The translations under genes were made by a program, and so were the position numbers. From contig PNAI01000050.1 in the NCBI GenBank assembly GCA_003169835.1, positions 62,001 through 126,000 of the forward strand: a DNA stretch of 64,000 nt. The letters are read 5' to 3'. The notes beneath the pieces were generated by a model. It was not told where the DNA came from. It saw only the letters and a program-made list of their open reading frames with translations, and ran no database searches. Positions 27,277 through 35,906 of this stretch are shown here, in pieces. Position 1 is the first letter of the stretch. The number at the start of each line of letters is the position of its first letter. The stretch is from Hyphomicrobiales bacterium. GTDB lineage: Bacteria > Pseudomonadota > Alphaproteobacteria > Rhizobiales > Xanthobacteraceae.

Positions 27277-28815
27277 ATGACCGCGAAACACGCCCGCATT
27301 GCCAAGCTGCAAGCGCTAGCGCGCCGGCCCGGGACGAAAGCGGAGGGCCGCGCGGCCAAGGCGGCGATCGCGCGCGTCGCACAAGACGACAAGGGCCAGC
27401 AACCCCTCACGAGCCAAGGCATCAACGACAGCCCGGCGCCGGCAACCCAATCGCGATCCATATGGGACGGCGGGCAGGGGAAGGTCACTGGCTTCGGTAT
27501 CCGCATCTTTGCGCCAACGCGGCGGCACCCGAAGGGCGCGCGAACCTTCTTTCTGAGCTACCGGGTGGACGGCTTCGAGCGGCGGGTGAAGATCGGCGGT
27601 TATCCGCAGTGGTCCGTCGCGGCGGCCCGCGCTGAGGCAAAGGCGCTACGCCAGCGCGTCGACAAGGGCGAGGACCCGGCAGCCGCGAAGGCTGAGCGGC
27701 GCGAGGCCGCGACCGTGGGGGACCTGATCGAGCGTTACATCGCGCAGCACCTACCCACCAAGAAAAACGACGCCGCCGACAAAAAGAGCTTGGGCCGTGC
27801 CCGCGACGAAAAAAGGATGCTGGAAGAAATTGGCGACGCGCTTGGGCGGCGAAAGCGGGTCGCGGAAGTCAATTACAACGACATCGTTGCGATGCACCGG
27901 CATATCACCGAGACGCCATCGACGAGCCATCACTCGAAGAAGCGCCGGCCGGTGCGCGCCAATAGGGTGCTGGCAATAGCGTCGAAGCTGTTTTCGATGG
28001 CGCTGATCCCGGCCGCCGGCGAGGACAAGCCATGGCGCGACGCTGTTCTGGGCAATCCATGCCAGCGGGTGCCGCGCAATCAAGAGGAAGCCCGCGAACG
28101 GTTTTTCAGCGCAGCCGAGCTGGCCGCCATCAGCGATGCACTCGCCAAGTATCCAGCGCAGACGGCGGCGAGCTGTGTGCGGCTGATCACGCTTAGCGGG
28201 TGCAGGCCCGCCGAGGCGATGAAAGCTGGCTGGTCCGAATTTGATGCCGAGCCGGGCCATTGGGTGAAACCGTCCGCGCACACCAAGCAACGCAAATTGC
28301 ACCGGGCGCCGTTGTCTCCGCCTGCGCTTGAACTGATCGACGCGCTACGCGCAAAGCGGAAGAAGGGCGAGGCTTGGGTTTTTCCCGGCCAACGTTCAGG
28401 GCAGCCGATCCAGCAGCTATGGTCCGTGTGGCACTGGGTGCGGGACCACGCCACCCTGAGCATGTGGGCGGCCTCGGCTGATCCGAAGGTCAAAAAGACC
28501 GCCGGCGAGATTTTGAAGCGGCCAACGCCAAGCGTTAAGGCGGCCCGCGCACTTGCTGCAAAGATCGGGGTCGAACTGCCGGGCGGCCTCGACGAATCGC
28601 GGTTGTACGACCTGCGGCACACGTTCGCATCCGTCGGCGCCGGTGGCGGTTTATCCCTGCCGATCATCGGCCGCCTGCTTGGCCATACGCAGTCGCGGAC
28701 GACGCAACGCTACGCACACATCGGCGACGACCCGCTGAAGGAAGCCACAGCCAAGATCGGTGCGATTATCACCGGCGCCGCCAAGCCCGGCGCAGACGTT
28801 GTGCCGACGCGATGA
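27277..28815 (+). CDS. int: tyrosine recombinase/integrase of the tRNA-Cys element
   Basis: The start is ATG 27277; the ORF-track TTG is two codons earlier. The 512-residue protein has the P4-type integrase N-terminal DNA-binding domain (VTGFGIRIFAPTRRHPKGARTFFLSYRVDGFERRVKIGGYPQWS), a core-binding domain (about 150-240), and the catalytic domain with Arg in LSGCRPAEAM, a long insertion, RHTFAS (His-x-x-Arg box seen as LYDLRHTF), GHTQSRTTQRYAHIGDD with the nucleophilic Tyr. A family-atypical insert of about 50 residues (SMWAASADPKVKKTAGEILKRPTPSV) sits before the His-Arg box. It lies next to attL and overlaps the next gene by four bases. Confidence 0.93.
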   Translation: MTAKHARIAKLQALARRPGTKAEGRAAKAAIARVAQDDKGQQPLTSQGINDSPAPATQSRSIWDGGQGKVTGFGIRIFAPTRRHPKGARTFFLSYRVDGFERRVKIGGYPQWSVAAARAEAKALRQRVDKGEDPAAAKAERREAATVGDLIERYIAQHLPTKKNDAADKKSLGRARDEKRMLEEIGDALGRRKRVAEVNYNDIVAMHRHITETPSTSHHSKKRRPVRANRVLAIASKLFSMALIPAAGEDKPWRDAVLGNPCQRVPRNQEEARERFFSAAELAAISDALAKYPAQTAASCVRLITLSGCRPAEAMKAGWSEFDAEPGHWVKPSAHTKQRKLHRAPLSPPALELIDALRAKRKKGEAWVFPGQRSGQPIQQLWSVWHWVRDHATLSMWAASADPKVKKTAGEILKRPTPSVKAARALAAKIGVELPGGLDESRLYDLRHTFASVGAGGGLSLPIIGRLLGHTQSRTTQRYAHIGDDPLKEATAKIGAIITGAAKPGADVVPTR

Positions 28816-29621
28816 GTGGGTCCGCTCGTGACGTGCAGGCGGCAATGGCCGCGGGGGACTGGCCGCGCGCAATTAAGATTGCCAGCAGTTTTCCCGAGCT
28901 AGGCATGCACAAGGCTGCGATCCAGAGGGCACACGCCTGCAACCAAAACCCGCGTTTGTATGACCAGTTGCCGACGTACGACCGGGCAACCGTGGAGGCG
29001 GAGGGTATAGCGGCGTTGCGCACACGGTTTGACAAGCCACATACAGCGCGCGAAGCCGCTGCGCGCGTCGAGGAAGTCCTCAGCAAGTTAGAAGTATTGC
29101 CCGAACGGCACTCGGACATCCCCCAGCACGCGTGGAACTTGTCCCTCGTCAGTTTCCTCTGGCGGCACAACGACAGCCCCCAGACGCGGGCGGTAGGGAC
29201 GACAACGACGCAACGTGAACTTAAAAAGTTTGCGGACCTGGCGGCCAAGTTGGGCTGCCACATCAAGTCGATGCACAACGACGCGCGCGATGCATACCAC
29301 GCTGCGTCGGCAGATCGGCCGAACTTAGACGACATGCCAGCCGAGCTTATGTACGTGATTCTCGCGGTCGATAAGGCACTCGGGCAGCTCGGCCCCGAGA
29401 AGCCCGCGCGCAGGCAGCAACCGAAAAAACAACAGGCAGACAACGTGTCGGTGCACGCGGCGCAGGTGTTCACTGCACTGACCGGCAAGCCGGCGACGCG
29501 CATTAACGACACTGTAACGGACAAGGTCGGCGGCCAGTTCTACAACTTCCTTGCCGAGCTGTTTGTCGCGCTTGGGATCGACGCAAGCGCCGCGTCGCAG
29601 GTGAGAGGGCGCGCCATTTAG
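28812..29621 (+). CDS. element protein with two phage-type modules, unknown function
   Basis: A 269-residue protein whose ATG overlaps the integrase stop (ATGA). The first 70 residues (AMAAGDWPRAIKIASSFPELGMHKAAIQRAHACNQNPRLYDQL) resemble a small stand-alone phage protein family that ends in GIAALRTRF. The middle (about 85-190) is helical. The C-terminal part (VFTALTGKPATRINDTVTDKVGGQFYNFLAELFVALGI) resembles another small phage protein pattern. This suggests a fusion of separately known modules, but neither has a known function and the resemblance is from memory. Translational coupling to int suggests a role in element maintenance. Confidence 0.7.
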   Translation: MSGSARDVQAAMAAGDWPRAIKIASSFPELGMHKAAIQRAHACNQNPRLYDQLPTYDRATVEAEGIAALRTRFDKPHTAREAAARVEEVLSKLEVLPERHSDIPQHAWNLSLVSFLWRHNDSPQTRAVGTTTTQRELKKFADLAAKLGCHIKSMHNDARDAYHAASADRPNLDDMPAELMYVILAVDKALGQLGPEKPARRQQPKKQQADNVSVHAAQVFTALTGKPATRINDTVTDKVGGQFYNFLAELFVALGIDASAASQVRGRAI

Positions 29622-29722
29622 TCTGAAAAACTTTGGCACTACTTTCCCGTTTTATGGCCCCGCAAAGGCATTAGCCTGCAATCGACGCCAAATGCTTACG
29701 CGTCAAATGCAGGAAAACGGTA

Positions 29723-29941
29723 ATGCCAAATTTAAAAATATTTGATGAGTACGCGACCGAAGCCGAGTTAGCGCAACAGATCGGCCGGTCGATCCGCACA
29801 TTGCGCCTATGGCGTCAAAAGCGGATTGGCCCGCCCTGGACCGAAATGGGCCGGCGGGTCCTCTACCACCATGCTGCGATTCCGCTTTGGCTTAAAAGTC
29901 TGGAACATAATCCCGTCAGAGCGCGGCGACGCGCCGCGTGA
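29723..29941 (+). CDS. AlpA/MerR-type helix-turn-helix protein, likely excisionase/regulator
   Basis: A 72-residue protein. TEAELAQQIGRSIRTLRLWRQKRIGPPWTEMGRRVLYH is a winged HTH of the AlpA/excisionase type, ending with a helix (AAIPLWLKSLE). Such proteins work as recombination directionality factors or activators of satellite and prophage genes. It lies downstream of a 100-bp non-coding stretch and starts a tightly packed run of genes (overlaps of four bases), so it may also be the first gene of the replication operon. Confidence 0.82.
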   Translation: MPNLKIFDEYATEAELAQQIGRSIRTLRLWRQKRIGPPWTEMGRRVLYHHAAIPLWLKSLEHNPVRARRRAA

Positions 29942-30141
29942 AACGCCCGAAAGCGTTGACGGCCCCGGCTGCTGGTGCAGACCGTGACCGTCAAGCGCAT
30001 AATCCTTTGGCGGGGATTGCGTGTAAACCTACCAAAACCCACCCCAATTTTCAAGTCGCCCGGCTGGTGCGGCGGTTTCGCCTGTCGCCGCCGGTCGCGG
30101 TCGTCGTCGCGGAGCTGGCGTTCGATGTGGTGCAACGATGA
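29938..30141 (+). CDS. small element protein of unknown function
   Basis: A 67-residue ORF that starts at GTG overlapping the previous stop (GTGA) and overlaps the next ATG by four bases. Its C-terminus, VARLVRRFRLSPPVAVVVAELAF, looks like a short HTH-like helix pair seen in small phage proteins (RRF.L....A..VAELA). Overlap on both sides supports real translation. The function is unknown. Confidence 0.6.
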   Translation: MKRPKALTAPAAGADRDRQAHNPLAGIACKPTKTHPNFQVARLVRRFRLSPPVAVVVAELAFDVVQR

Positions 30142-30551
30142 ACGTGTACGCAATCGCCGCCGACGACATGCTCGAGCGGGCCATTGCGGCCGCCGTGGCT
30201 GCCTTCCCGGATCTCGGTGCGAATGGGTTGAACCATCCGCAGGATTGGCCGATTGAGCGGGCGCATGTCGAATGTGCGATCGGGTTCTTGCGAATGTGCA
30301 TGAAGACCCAGAAGCCGAACTTCTCAAGTTATGCCATCAAACATTTTGCCGAAAAATGGGGCCGCACGGTCGGACTGGCGCCATACGTGACCAATGGCGC
30401 GGCGATTGTTGCTGCCCATGCTCTCGGCTTTGTCGTCGCAAGATACCCGACCGTTACCAAGCGCTATCCGCACGGCGGACCGAACGCTGAAGTTGGCGTT
30501 GCCCGACGCGACATCGTCCGGCTGACGCGGCCGCTCGGTTACGTGTGGTGA
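30138..30551 (+). CDS. element protein of unknown function
   Basis: A 137-residue protein in a coupled operon (ATGA overlaps on both sides). It contains the sequence CIGFLRMCMKTQKPNFSSYAIKHFAEKW-like helical part near residue 50 (MCMKTQKPNFSSYAIKHFAE) and ends with ARRDIVRLTRPLGYVW. The middle suggests a small alpha-helical DNA-associated domain, such as those encoded before primase-helicase genes in integrative elements, but no family is recognised. Codon use fits coding. Confidence 0.65.
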   Translation: MNVYAIAADDMLERAIAAAVAAFPDLGANGLNHPQDWPIERAHVECAIGFLRMCMKTQKPNFSSYAIKHFAEKWGRTVGLAPYVTNGAAIVAAHALGFVVARYPTVTKRYPHGGPNAEVGVARRDIVRLTRPLGYVW

Positions 30552-32506
30552 TGAGCATGAACATCGTCCCGATGAATGCAACCAGCGCGGCCGTCGAGAG
30601 CGACATCAACACTCGCCCGATGCATGTCACGTTCTTCCGCGACGAATACGCGAGCACACTTCGCACCCAAGACATGACGCTGCCCGCGTTGCGCGATCTG
30701 ATCCTCAAGACGACAGCGAGCACAAAAGCGGCGCTGCCTTGGCTCAAGCTCGCAAAGTTCGGCGACAAGCGGACTGAGAAGAACAGCTTACGGAACGACG
30801 CCAACGTGGACAAGATCACGGGCATTGAACTCGATGACGACAGCAAGACGACGCCACTCGATGAAGCTGTTGAAATCATGGAACGCGCAAAGCTGCGCGG
30901 TTTGCTTTACACGTCACCGAGTTCCACCGAAGCGGAGCCCAAGTCGCGCATCTTGCTTCCGACATCGTGCGACTTACCGCCCAATCAGCATGCGAAGCTG
31001 ATAGCTCGCGTCAATGGTTTGTTCGGCGGCATTTTTTCGACCGAGACATTCACGTTGAGCCAAAGCTACTACTTCGGCACCATCAATAATAACCCAGCGC
31101 ATTGCGCAGTAATCACCGACGGCGATTTCATTGATCTGCGTGGCGACCTCGACGCCGGGGCCATCGGCAAGCGAGAGCGGCCGAAGACCAACGGCACACA
31201 GTATCCCGAAGGCAATGGCGAGGGTGAGAGCTGGAGCGTGTTGCTAGGCCACATCCACGCAGGCACCGAGTTGCACACGTCATTACGAGACCTCGCATGG
31301 CGGTGTGGGCTCGCCGGCATGAATGGCGGGGCCACCGTCAATTTTCTCCGCGGCGCACTGGAGAACTCAATCGCGCCGCGCGTGGCGCGTTGGCAAAAGC
31401 GATACAATTCCATTCCTCAACTGGTCGCATCGGCCGAACAGAAAATTCCCACGCTGCCGGGCGGCACGCTGATCCAGTCCAGCGCCGAGTTCGCTAGCGG
31501 CTTCACGCCGCCCGATTACCAGATTGATGGACTCATCCAGCGGCGGTTTTTGTACGCGATGACAGGGCCGACCGGCGCCGGCAAGACGGCCGTGGTCATG
31601 CGCATCGGGGCGCACGTGGCGCTCGGGTTGCCGCTCGACGGGCGCGACGTTGAAAAAGCTCGCGTGTTGTTTTTCGCCGGCGAGAACCCCGACGACATAA
31701 GGATGCGGTGGATCAAGCTGTGCGAGGAAATGGGCCACGATCCGGCCGACATGGATGTTTTCTTTTTGCCCGGCACGCCGCCGATCTCCGATCCCGAGAT
31801 ACGCAAACGGATTGACGCCGAGGTGGCGAAGCACGGGGAGATTGGTTTGCTGATCGTGGATACTTCCGCCGCGTATTTTCGCGGTGACGACGAGAACAGC
31901 AATGCGCTACTCGGCGCGCATGCACGCATGCTGCGCTCATTCGTCAACCTGCCCGGCGGGCCGACCGTCATTGTGACGTGTCACCCGACCAAGAACCCAA
32001 GCATGGACAACTTGCTGCCGCGCGGGGGCGGCGCGTTCATTGCGGAGGTTGATGGAAATCTCGTGTGCATGAAAAACGATGCGGTCGCCACCTTACATTG
32101 GCACGGCAAGTTCCGCGGGCCGGATTTCGCGCCGATCCCGTTCCAGATTGTGCCGGGCACGACGGAAAAATTGAAGGACAGTAAGGGGCAAAAAATCTGG
32201 ACGGTGACGGCTAAGCCAATCACCGAATCCGAAGTGGCGGTGATGGAGAACACCGGCCGCGCGCAACAGGACGCGGTGCTGTTGGTGTTACAAGCCGAAC
32301 CAACGCTGTCCTTGGCGCTGATGGCTGAGAAGCTGCGCTGGTTTTACAAAACCGGCGAGCCGAACAAGTCACGGGTGCACAGCATGCTCAAGGGGCTGAT
32401 CGCTGAAAAACTAATCAAGAAAGTCAGAGGGCTATACGTTTTTACGGAAGCTGGGGAAAAGGCGGCGAAGGCGGCCAAGAAGGCGCAGGACGAGATTCCG
32501 TTTTGA
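30551..32506 (+). CDS. primase-helicase-like replication protein (RepA/RecA-type ATPase)
   Basis: The start is ATG 30551, overlapping the previous stop. The 651-residue protein has an N-terminal domain (about 15-215) resembling archaeo-eukaryotic-type primases of phages (KITGIELDDDSKTTPLDEA, LLYTSPSSTEAEPKSRILLP, LSQSYYFGTINNNP). A RepA/RecA-type ATPase domain follows (about 320-550): Walker A GPTGAGKTAVVMRIG, Walker B-type IGLLIVDTSAAYFRGDD and TVIVTCHPTKNP. A winged-helix-like tail (LMAEKLRWFYKTGEPNKSRVHSMLKGL) ends it. It probably starts and unwinds replication of the excised element. Palindromes lie just downstream. Confidence 0.78.
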   Translation: MSMNIVPMNATSAAVESDINTRPMHVTFFRDEYASTLRTQDMTLPALRDLILKTTASTKAALPWLKLAKFGDKRTEKNSLRNDANVDKITGIELDDDSKTTPLDEAVEIMERAKLRGLLYTSPSSTEAEPKSRILLPTSCDLPPNQHAKLIARVNGLFGGIFSTETFTLSQSYYFGTINNNPAHCAVITDGDFIDLRGDLDAGAIGKRERPKTNGTQYPEGNGEGESWSVLLGHIHAGTELHTSLRDLAWRCGLAGMNGGATVNFLRGALENSIAPRVARWQKRYNSIPQLVASAEQKIPTLPGGTLIQSSAEFASGFTPPDYQIDGLIQRRFLYAMTGPTGAGKTAVVMRIGAHVALGLPLDGRDVEKARVLFFAGENPDDIRMRWIKLCEEMGHDPADMDVFFLPGTPPISDPEIRKRIDAEVAKHGEIGLLIVDTSAAYFRGDDENSNALLGAHARMLRSFVNLPGGPTVIVTCHPTKNPSMDNLLPRGGGAFIAEVDGNLVCMKNDAVATLHWHGKFRGPDFAPIPFQIVPGTTEKLKDSKGQKIWTVTAKPITESEVAVMENTGRAQQDAVLLVLQAEPTLSLALMAEKLRWFYKTGEPNKSRVHSMLKGLIAEKLIKKVRGLYVFTEAGEKAAKAAKKAQDEIPF

Positions 32507-32949
32507 TCGTGGAAGGGCCTTACCACGCCGCGTTTTTGGTAAAAACGGTTGCGGAGGCAAATGCTGCAACCGCGGTGACCGTTTTAGGAAAAACGATGCG
32601 CAAAACGATATTCGAAAAAGCCGCATGGAATAAGGGGAAGTTGCCCGTTTTGCGGAAAACGCGGTGCCGGTACGCAGAATGTTTAATTCTGCGATACCGG
32701 GCGTTTCGTTTTTATACGTTTGCTAGGGCGCACGAAAAAACGATTGAGCCCTACCGCACGCCAACCCGGCCCGAGGCCGCCGCGCCTACCGCAGAAAAAG
32801 TTTGCGCCGGTTGCCGGGCTGGCCAGCGGTTTAGCAAACAGGGTACGCTGAGCCGTAAAAGGCCTATAATGCTAGACTATTATTGCGTTTGCGGGTATAC
32901 GTCAGTTGTTCGTCAGTGCGCACTAGAGGCAAAACATGCAGGCAGATAG
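32503..32949 (+). CDS. hypothetical element protein with Cys-rich end
   Basis: The longest frame starts at a TTG overlapping the previous stop; ATG 32596 in the same frame (MRKTIFEKAAWNKGK) is an alternative. The C-terminal part has KVCAGCRAGQRF...YYCVCGYTS, a CxxC/CxC pair like a small zinc ribbon. The N-terminal third coincides with the CGTTTT/AAAACG palindromes, so it may not be coding there. It overlaps the small terminase gene by 14 bases. Coding status is uncertain. Confidence 0.4.
   Translation: MIVEGPYHAAFLVKTVAEANAATAVTVLGKTMRKTIFEKAAWNKGKLPVLRKTRCRYAECLILRYRAFRFYTFARAHEKTIEPYRTPTRPEAAAPTAEKVCAGCRAGQRFSKQGTLSRKRPIMLDYYCVCGYTSVVRQCALEAKHAGR
32531..32661. repeat. three CGTTTT(T)-N3/4-(A)AAAACG palindromes, possible origin or operator
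   Basis: Three palindromes occur within 131 bp: CGTTTTTGGTAAAAACG (32531-32547), CGTTTTAGGAAAAACG (32580-32595) and CGTTTTGCGGAAAACG (32646-32661). Further CGTTTTTAT and GAAAAAACG half sites follow to about 32735. They lie just after the primase-helicase gene, where iterons of an element's replication origin would be expected. Confidence 0.6.
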
Positions 32950-33373
32950 CCCCGCGATAGCGGCCCACAAGCCGGCCGCTCGCTCAAAGATCACGAACGG
33001 TAGCGCGATCTTGGACGGTGCCGACATGCGCGGCCGCACTGCCCGCCGGTTCCGCGACGTGCTAGGCGAAATCGTATCTGACCTTGGAGGCGACCCCGCA
33101 CAATTGAGCGAGGGGCAACGTCAACTTGCGCGGCGCTGCGCAATGCTCGCGGTCGAGTGCGAGAAGATCGAAGCGCACGGCGTTGCGGGCGAGGCCATCG
33201 ACTTGGACAGCTACGGTCAGTTGACCGACCGCATCGGCCGCGCGTTCCAGCGGCTGGGGCTTAAGCGCCAAGCCCGCGACGTGACGCCGCGCCTTTCCGA
33301 ATATTTGGCTTCGATAGCGCGCCCGCCACAAGCCGCGCCAACGGCCAACGAAGCCGAGGACGTGCCGGCATGA
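32936..33373 (+). CDS. putative phage terminase small subunit
   Basis: A 145-residue, mainly helical protein that overlaps the large-subunit start by four bases (ATGA). The sequence ADMRGRTARRFRDVLGEIVSDLGGDPAQLSEGQRQLARRCAMLAVECE and IDLDSYGQLTDRIGRAFQRLGLKR fits a small terminase-like DNA-recognition protein rather than a known enzyme. It would bind the packaging site and load the large subunit. The assignment rests on position and general pattern. Confidence 0.68.
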   Translation: MQADSPAIAAHKPAARSKITNGSAILDGADMRGRTARRFRDVLGEIVSDLGGDPAQLSEGQRQLARRCAMLAVECEKIEAHGVAGEAIDLDSYGQLTDRIGRAFQRLGLKRQARDVTPRLSEYLASIARPPQAAPTANEAEDVPA

Positions 33374-34899
33374 CGCAGGCCACCACCATTGATCAGGCGC
33401 TAACGGACGCGAAGCTGCTCGGCGCCGCGCTTGGCGACGTTGCGACGTGGCAGACGTGGTGCGCAGTGCTGATTGCTGCCTTCGGCGGCCAACTCAACCG
33501 CGAACAGCGGAGTGCCTTCGCGGCCGTATCCGGTGGACGCAAGCCGCCTGATGCAATGGTCCGCGAATTGATCGCCATTGCCGGGCGGCGTTCGGGCAAG
33601 TCGAGGATGGCGGCACTGATCGCGGCTTTCATTGCCACATGCATTGACCACAGCGCCAAGCTTGCGGCCGGCGAGACTGGTTACGTGCTTGTCCTCGCAG
33701 CCAGCCGTGCGCAGGCGCAAGTCGTGTTTGCTTATGTACGCGGTTTCCTTTTGGCGTCGCCTATTTTGTCGCGTGAAATTGAATCCGAGTCGTCCGAGGA
33801 GATCAGGCTGCGCAACGGCGTTTGCATTGCCGTTCATGCCAACAACTTCCGCACGGTACGCGGCCGGACCTTGCTGGCGTGCATCTTCGATGAGTGCAGT
33901 TTTTGGCGCGACGAAACGTCTGCCAATCCCGATGTTGAAACCTATCGCGCTGTGCTGCCGGCGATGGCATCCACAAGCGGATTGCTGATTGCCATAAGTT
34001 CGCCGTACCGCAAGGGCGGGCTGATCTTTACTAAATTCCGCGACGCCTTCGGCCAGGACAATCCTGACGTGCTAGTCGTCAAGGGTGCCACGGTTCAATT
34101 CAATTCAACCATCGACGCGAGTGTGATCGCCCGCGCCCGCGAAAGCGATCCGGCCGCCGCTATGTCTGAGTGGGACGCGGAGTTTCGCAACGACATTTCG
34201 CAGCTTCTCGACGACGCATCAATCGACGTAGCCATTGACCGCTCACGGCCGCTGGAACTTCCGCCGCGTGATTTCAAGTACGAGGTTTTCGTCGATGCCA
34301 GCGCCGGTCGGCACGATGCTTTCACCATCGGCATCGCCCATCGTGAGGGCGAGCGCATCGTCGCCGATGTGATCCGTGGCAGGCGGGCGCCCTTCGACCC
34401 CGCGACTGTGGCCGCGGAATACGCGGAACTTGTCAAGCAATATCACTGCAACTTTGTCACCGGCGATAACTACGCCGGCGAGTGGGTTGCTCAAAGTTTT
34501 CGCGATTGTGGTTGCGAGTATATGCGCAGCGAGCTTGTGAAATCGCAGCTCTATCTCGAAGGCTTGCCCCACTTTATGCGGGGCGCAATTTCAATTCCAG
34601 ATATGCCCTTATTGCTCCGCGAACTACGGCTGCTTGAGCGGCGCGTGCAACGGAGCGGTAAAGATTCCGTCGACCACGGCCTCAGCGGCTCGGATGATTT
34701 CGCGAACGCGTTGTTCGGCAGCATGTGGTTGTGCCGCGACATCGCACAAGACCCGATGAATTTGTCACCACCGGAGTGGTCGTCCCAACCGCGATATGTG
34801 CCCGGTGGAATAACCGAAATCTTCAACGGTGCGAACGCAGATTTAAATCCGGCTTGTGTGAGTGCAATGTTCGCACCGCGTTCGCGTTGGACAAACTAA
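33370..34899 (+). CDS. phage terminase large subunit
   Basis: A 509-residue protein with an ATPase domain (Walker A IAGRRSGKSRMAALIA, Walker B TLLACIFDECSFW, coupling motif LLIAISSPYRKGG) and a C-terminal RNase H-like nuclease domain with acidic residues in EVFVDASAGRHD, FVTGDNYAGEW and SGSDDFANALFG. It would cut and package DNA into a capsid. No portal, protease, capsid or tail gene is found within the element, so the enzyme would have to work with a helper phage's particles, or it serves another purpose. Confidence 0.9.
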   Translation: MTQATTIDQALTDAKLLGAALGDVATWQTWCAVLIAAFGGQLNREQRSAFAAVSGGRKPPDAMVRELIAIAGRRSGKSRMAALIAAFIATCIDHSAKLAAGETGYVLVLAASRAQAQVVFAYVRGFLLASPILSREIESESSEEIRLRNGVCIAVHANNFRTVRGRTLLACIFDECSFWRDETSANPDVETYRAVLPAMASTSGLLIAISSPYRKGGLIFTKFRDAFGQDNPDVLVVKGATVQFNSTIDASVIARARESDPAAAMSEWDAEFRNDISQLLDDASIDVAIDRSRPLELPPRDFKYEVFVDASAGRHDAFTIGIAHREGERIVADVIRGRRAPFDPATVAAEYAELVKQYHCNFVTGDNYAGEWVAQSFRDCGCEYMRSELVKSQLYLEGLPHFMRGAISIPDMPLLLRELRLLERRVQRSGKDSVDHGLSGSDDFANALFGSMWLCRDIAQDPMNLSPPEWSSQPRYVPGGITEIFNGANADLNPACVSAMFAPRSRWTN

Positions 34900-34919
34900 T
34901 CAACCGAGGAGAAAAAACC

Positions 34920-35522
34920 ATGACTGACAAAATTGACGACGCCAAACGCACCGCACAAGAAGTTGAGCAACAGCTTGCGGCCGCCGCTGCAAAGCTGGCC
35001 GACGTTATCCGTAACCGCGCCGAAATTGCATTCGATGCAATCGTCGCACACGACGAAGCGGCGACAAAAAAGCTGGCCGACATTAATGAAGTCGAGGTCG
35101 CATTGCGCCGTGAACAGGTTTTGCTGGCCGCTTGCCTCGACACGGCACGCCAAAAGGTAACCAACGCAGAGCGCGAAACAGTCGCAGCAGCTGAGGCTGA
35201 ACGTGCGGCACAGCGCCAAACCCGATTTTCTGCGCTCCGCGAGCGAGCGGTCGCACTCGACCGCATCGCGACCGATCTGACTGCGGCGTTTACCGATTTT
35301 CAGAAAGAGGCGGCTGCAATTGGTCGACTTGCGACCGGCTCCTCAGCACCAAGCGTCGAACTTGTAAGTGTCGGAACCCGACGTGCACTTGCGGCACATC
35401 TTCGAGCGACCGGGTTGCCGCTGCAAGCGATACCGCCCAGTCAGCGTCTGTCCTTTGCATCACTCGCGCAGAGCTGGAGCGGCACGACCTCCGCAGACGA
35501 AAATACGGCAACTGCAGCATAA
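34920..35522 (+). CDS. coiled-coil element protein
   Basis: The start is ATG 34920 after GAGGAGAAAA, 20 bp downstream of the terminase stop; the ORF-track start is too early. The 200-residue product is a long Ala/Glu/Arg-rich coiled coil (about residues 5-140), followed by a less regular tail with TRRALAAHLRATGLPLQAIPPSQRL. No transmembrane segment or enzymatic motif is seen. It could be a scaffold- or head-related protein, but nothing specific supports this. Confidence 0.65.
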   Translation: MTDKIDDAKRTAQEVEQQLAAAAAKLADVIRNRAEIAFDAIVAHDEAATKKLADINEVEVALRREQVLLAACLDTARQKVTNAERETVAAAEAERAAQRQTRFSALRERAVALDRIATDLTAAFTDFQKEAAAIGRLATGSSAPSVELVSVGTRRALAAHLRATGLPLQAIPPSQRLSFASLAQSWSGTTSADENTATAA

Positions 35523-35535
35523 GAAGGGATCAACA

Positions 35536-35898
35536 ATGACCACGACAAAAGCAGAAGTGCTTAAACTTATCGAATCCAGTGCAGAGAAAATTCAACAACA
35601 CGGAGAGACGCGCGAGCAGGCGTATGTGAGATTCATTACGAAAACCGATGAAGGCCGCGCGCTGCACTCAGTTTACAAACGCGCACCCGGACCCGATCAC
35701 AGCCCGCCGGAAGCGCCAATCCAAAAGTGTGCCGCGCCGACGCCGGCCATGGCCAAGTTGTTGCAGAAGGCCGAGGCGATCAAAAAGGCCGAGGCGAACA
35801 TCACGATGGAGCAGGCGTTCGCCAAAACTTATCTCGATCCGAATAACCGTGATCTGGTTGAGCTGGAGAAACGCCAGCGGTTGACTGCGGCCGCTTAA
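35536..35898 (+). CDS. small element protein of unknown function
   Basis: The start is ATG 35536 (MTTTKAEVLKLIESS) after GAAGGGA; the 120-residue product ends the terminase operon. It contains REQAYVRFITKTDEGRALHSVYKRAPG near residue 25 and a C-terminal helix KAEANITMEQAFAKTYLDPNNRDLVELEK. This C-terminal pattern (F.K.Y.D..N..L...E) occurs in small phage proteins near head genes. The role is unknown. Three GC-rich hairpins follow. Confidence 0.65.
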   Translation: MTTTKAEVLKLIESSAEKIQQHGETREQAYVRFITKTDEGRALHSVYKRAPGPDHSPPEAPIQKCAAPTPAMAKLLQKAEAIKKAEANITMEQAFAKTYLDPNNRDLVELEKRQRLTAAA

Positions 35899-35906
35899 CT
35901 TGTACA

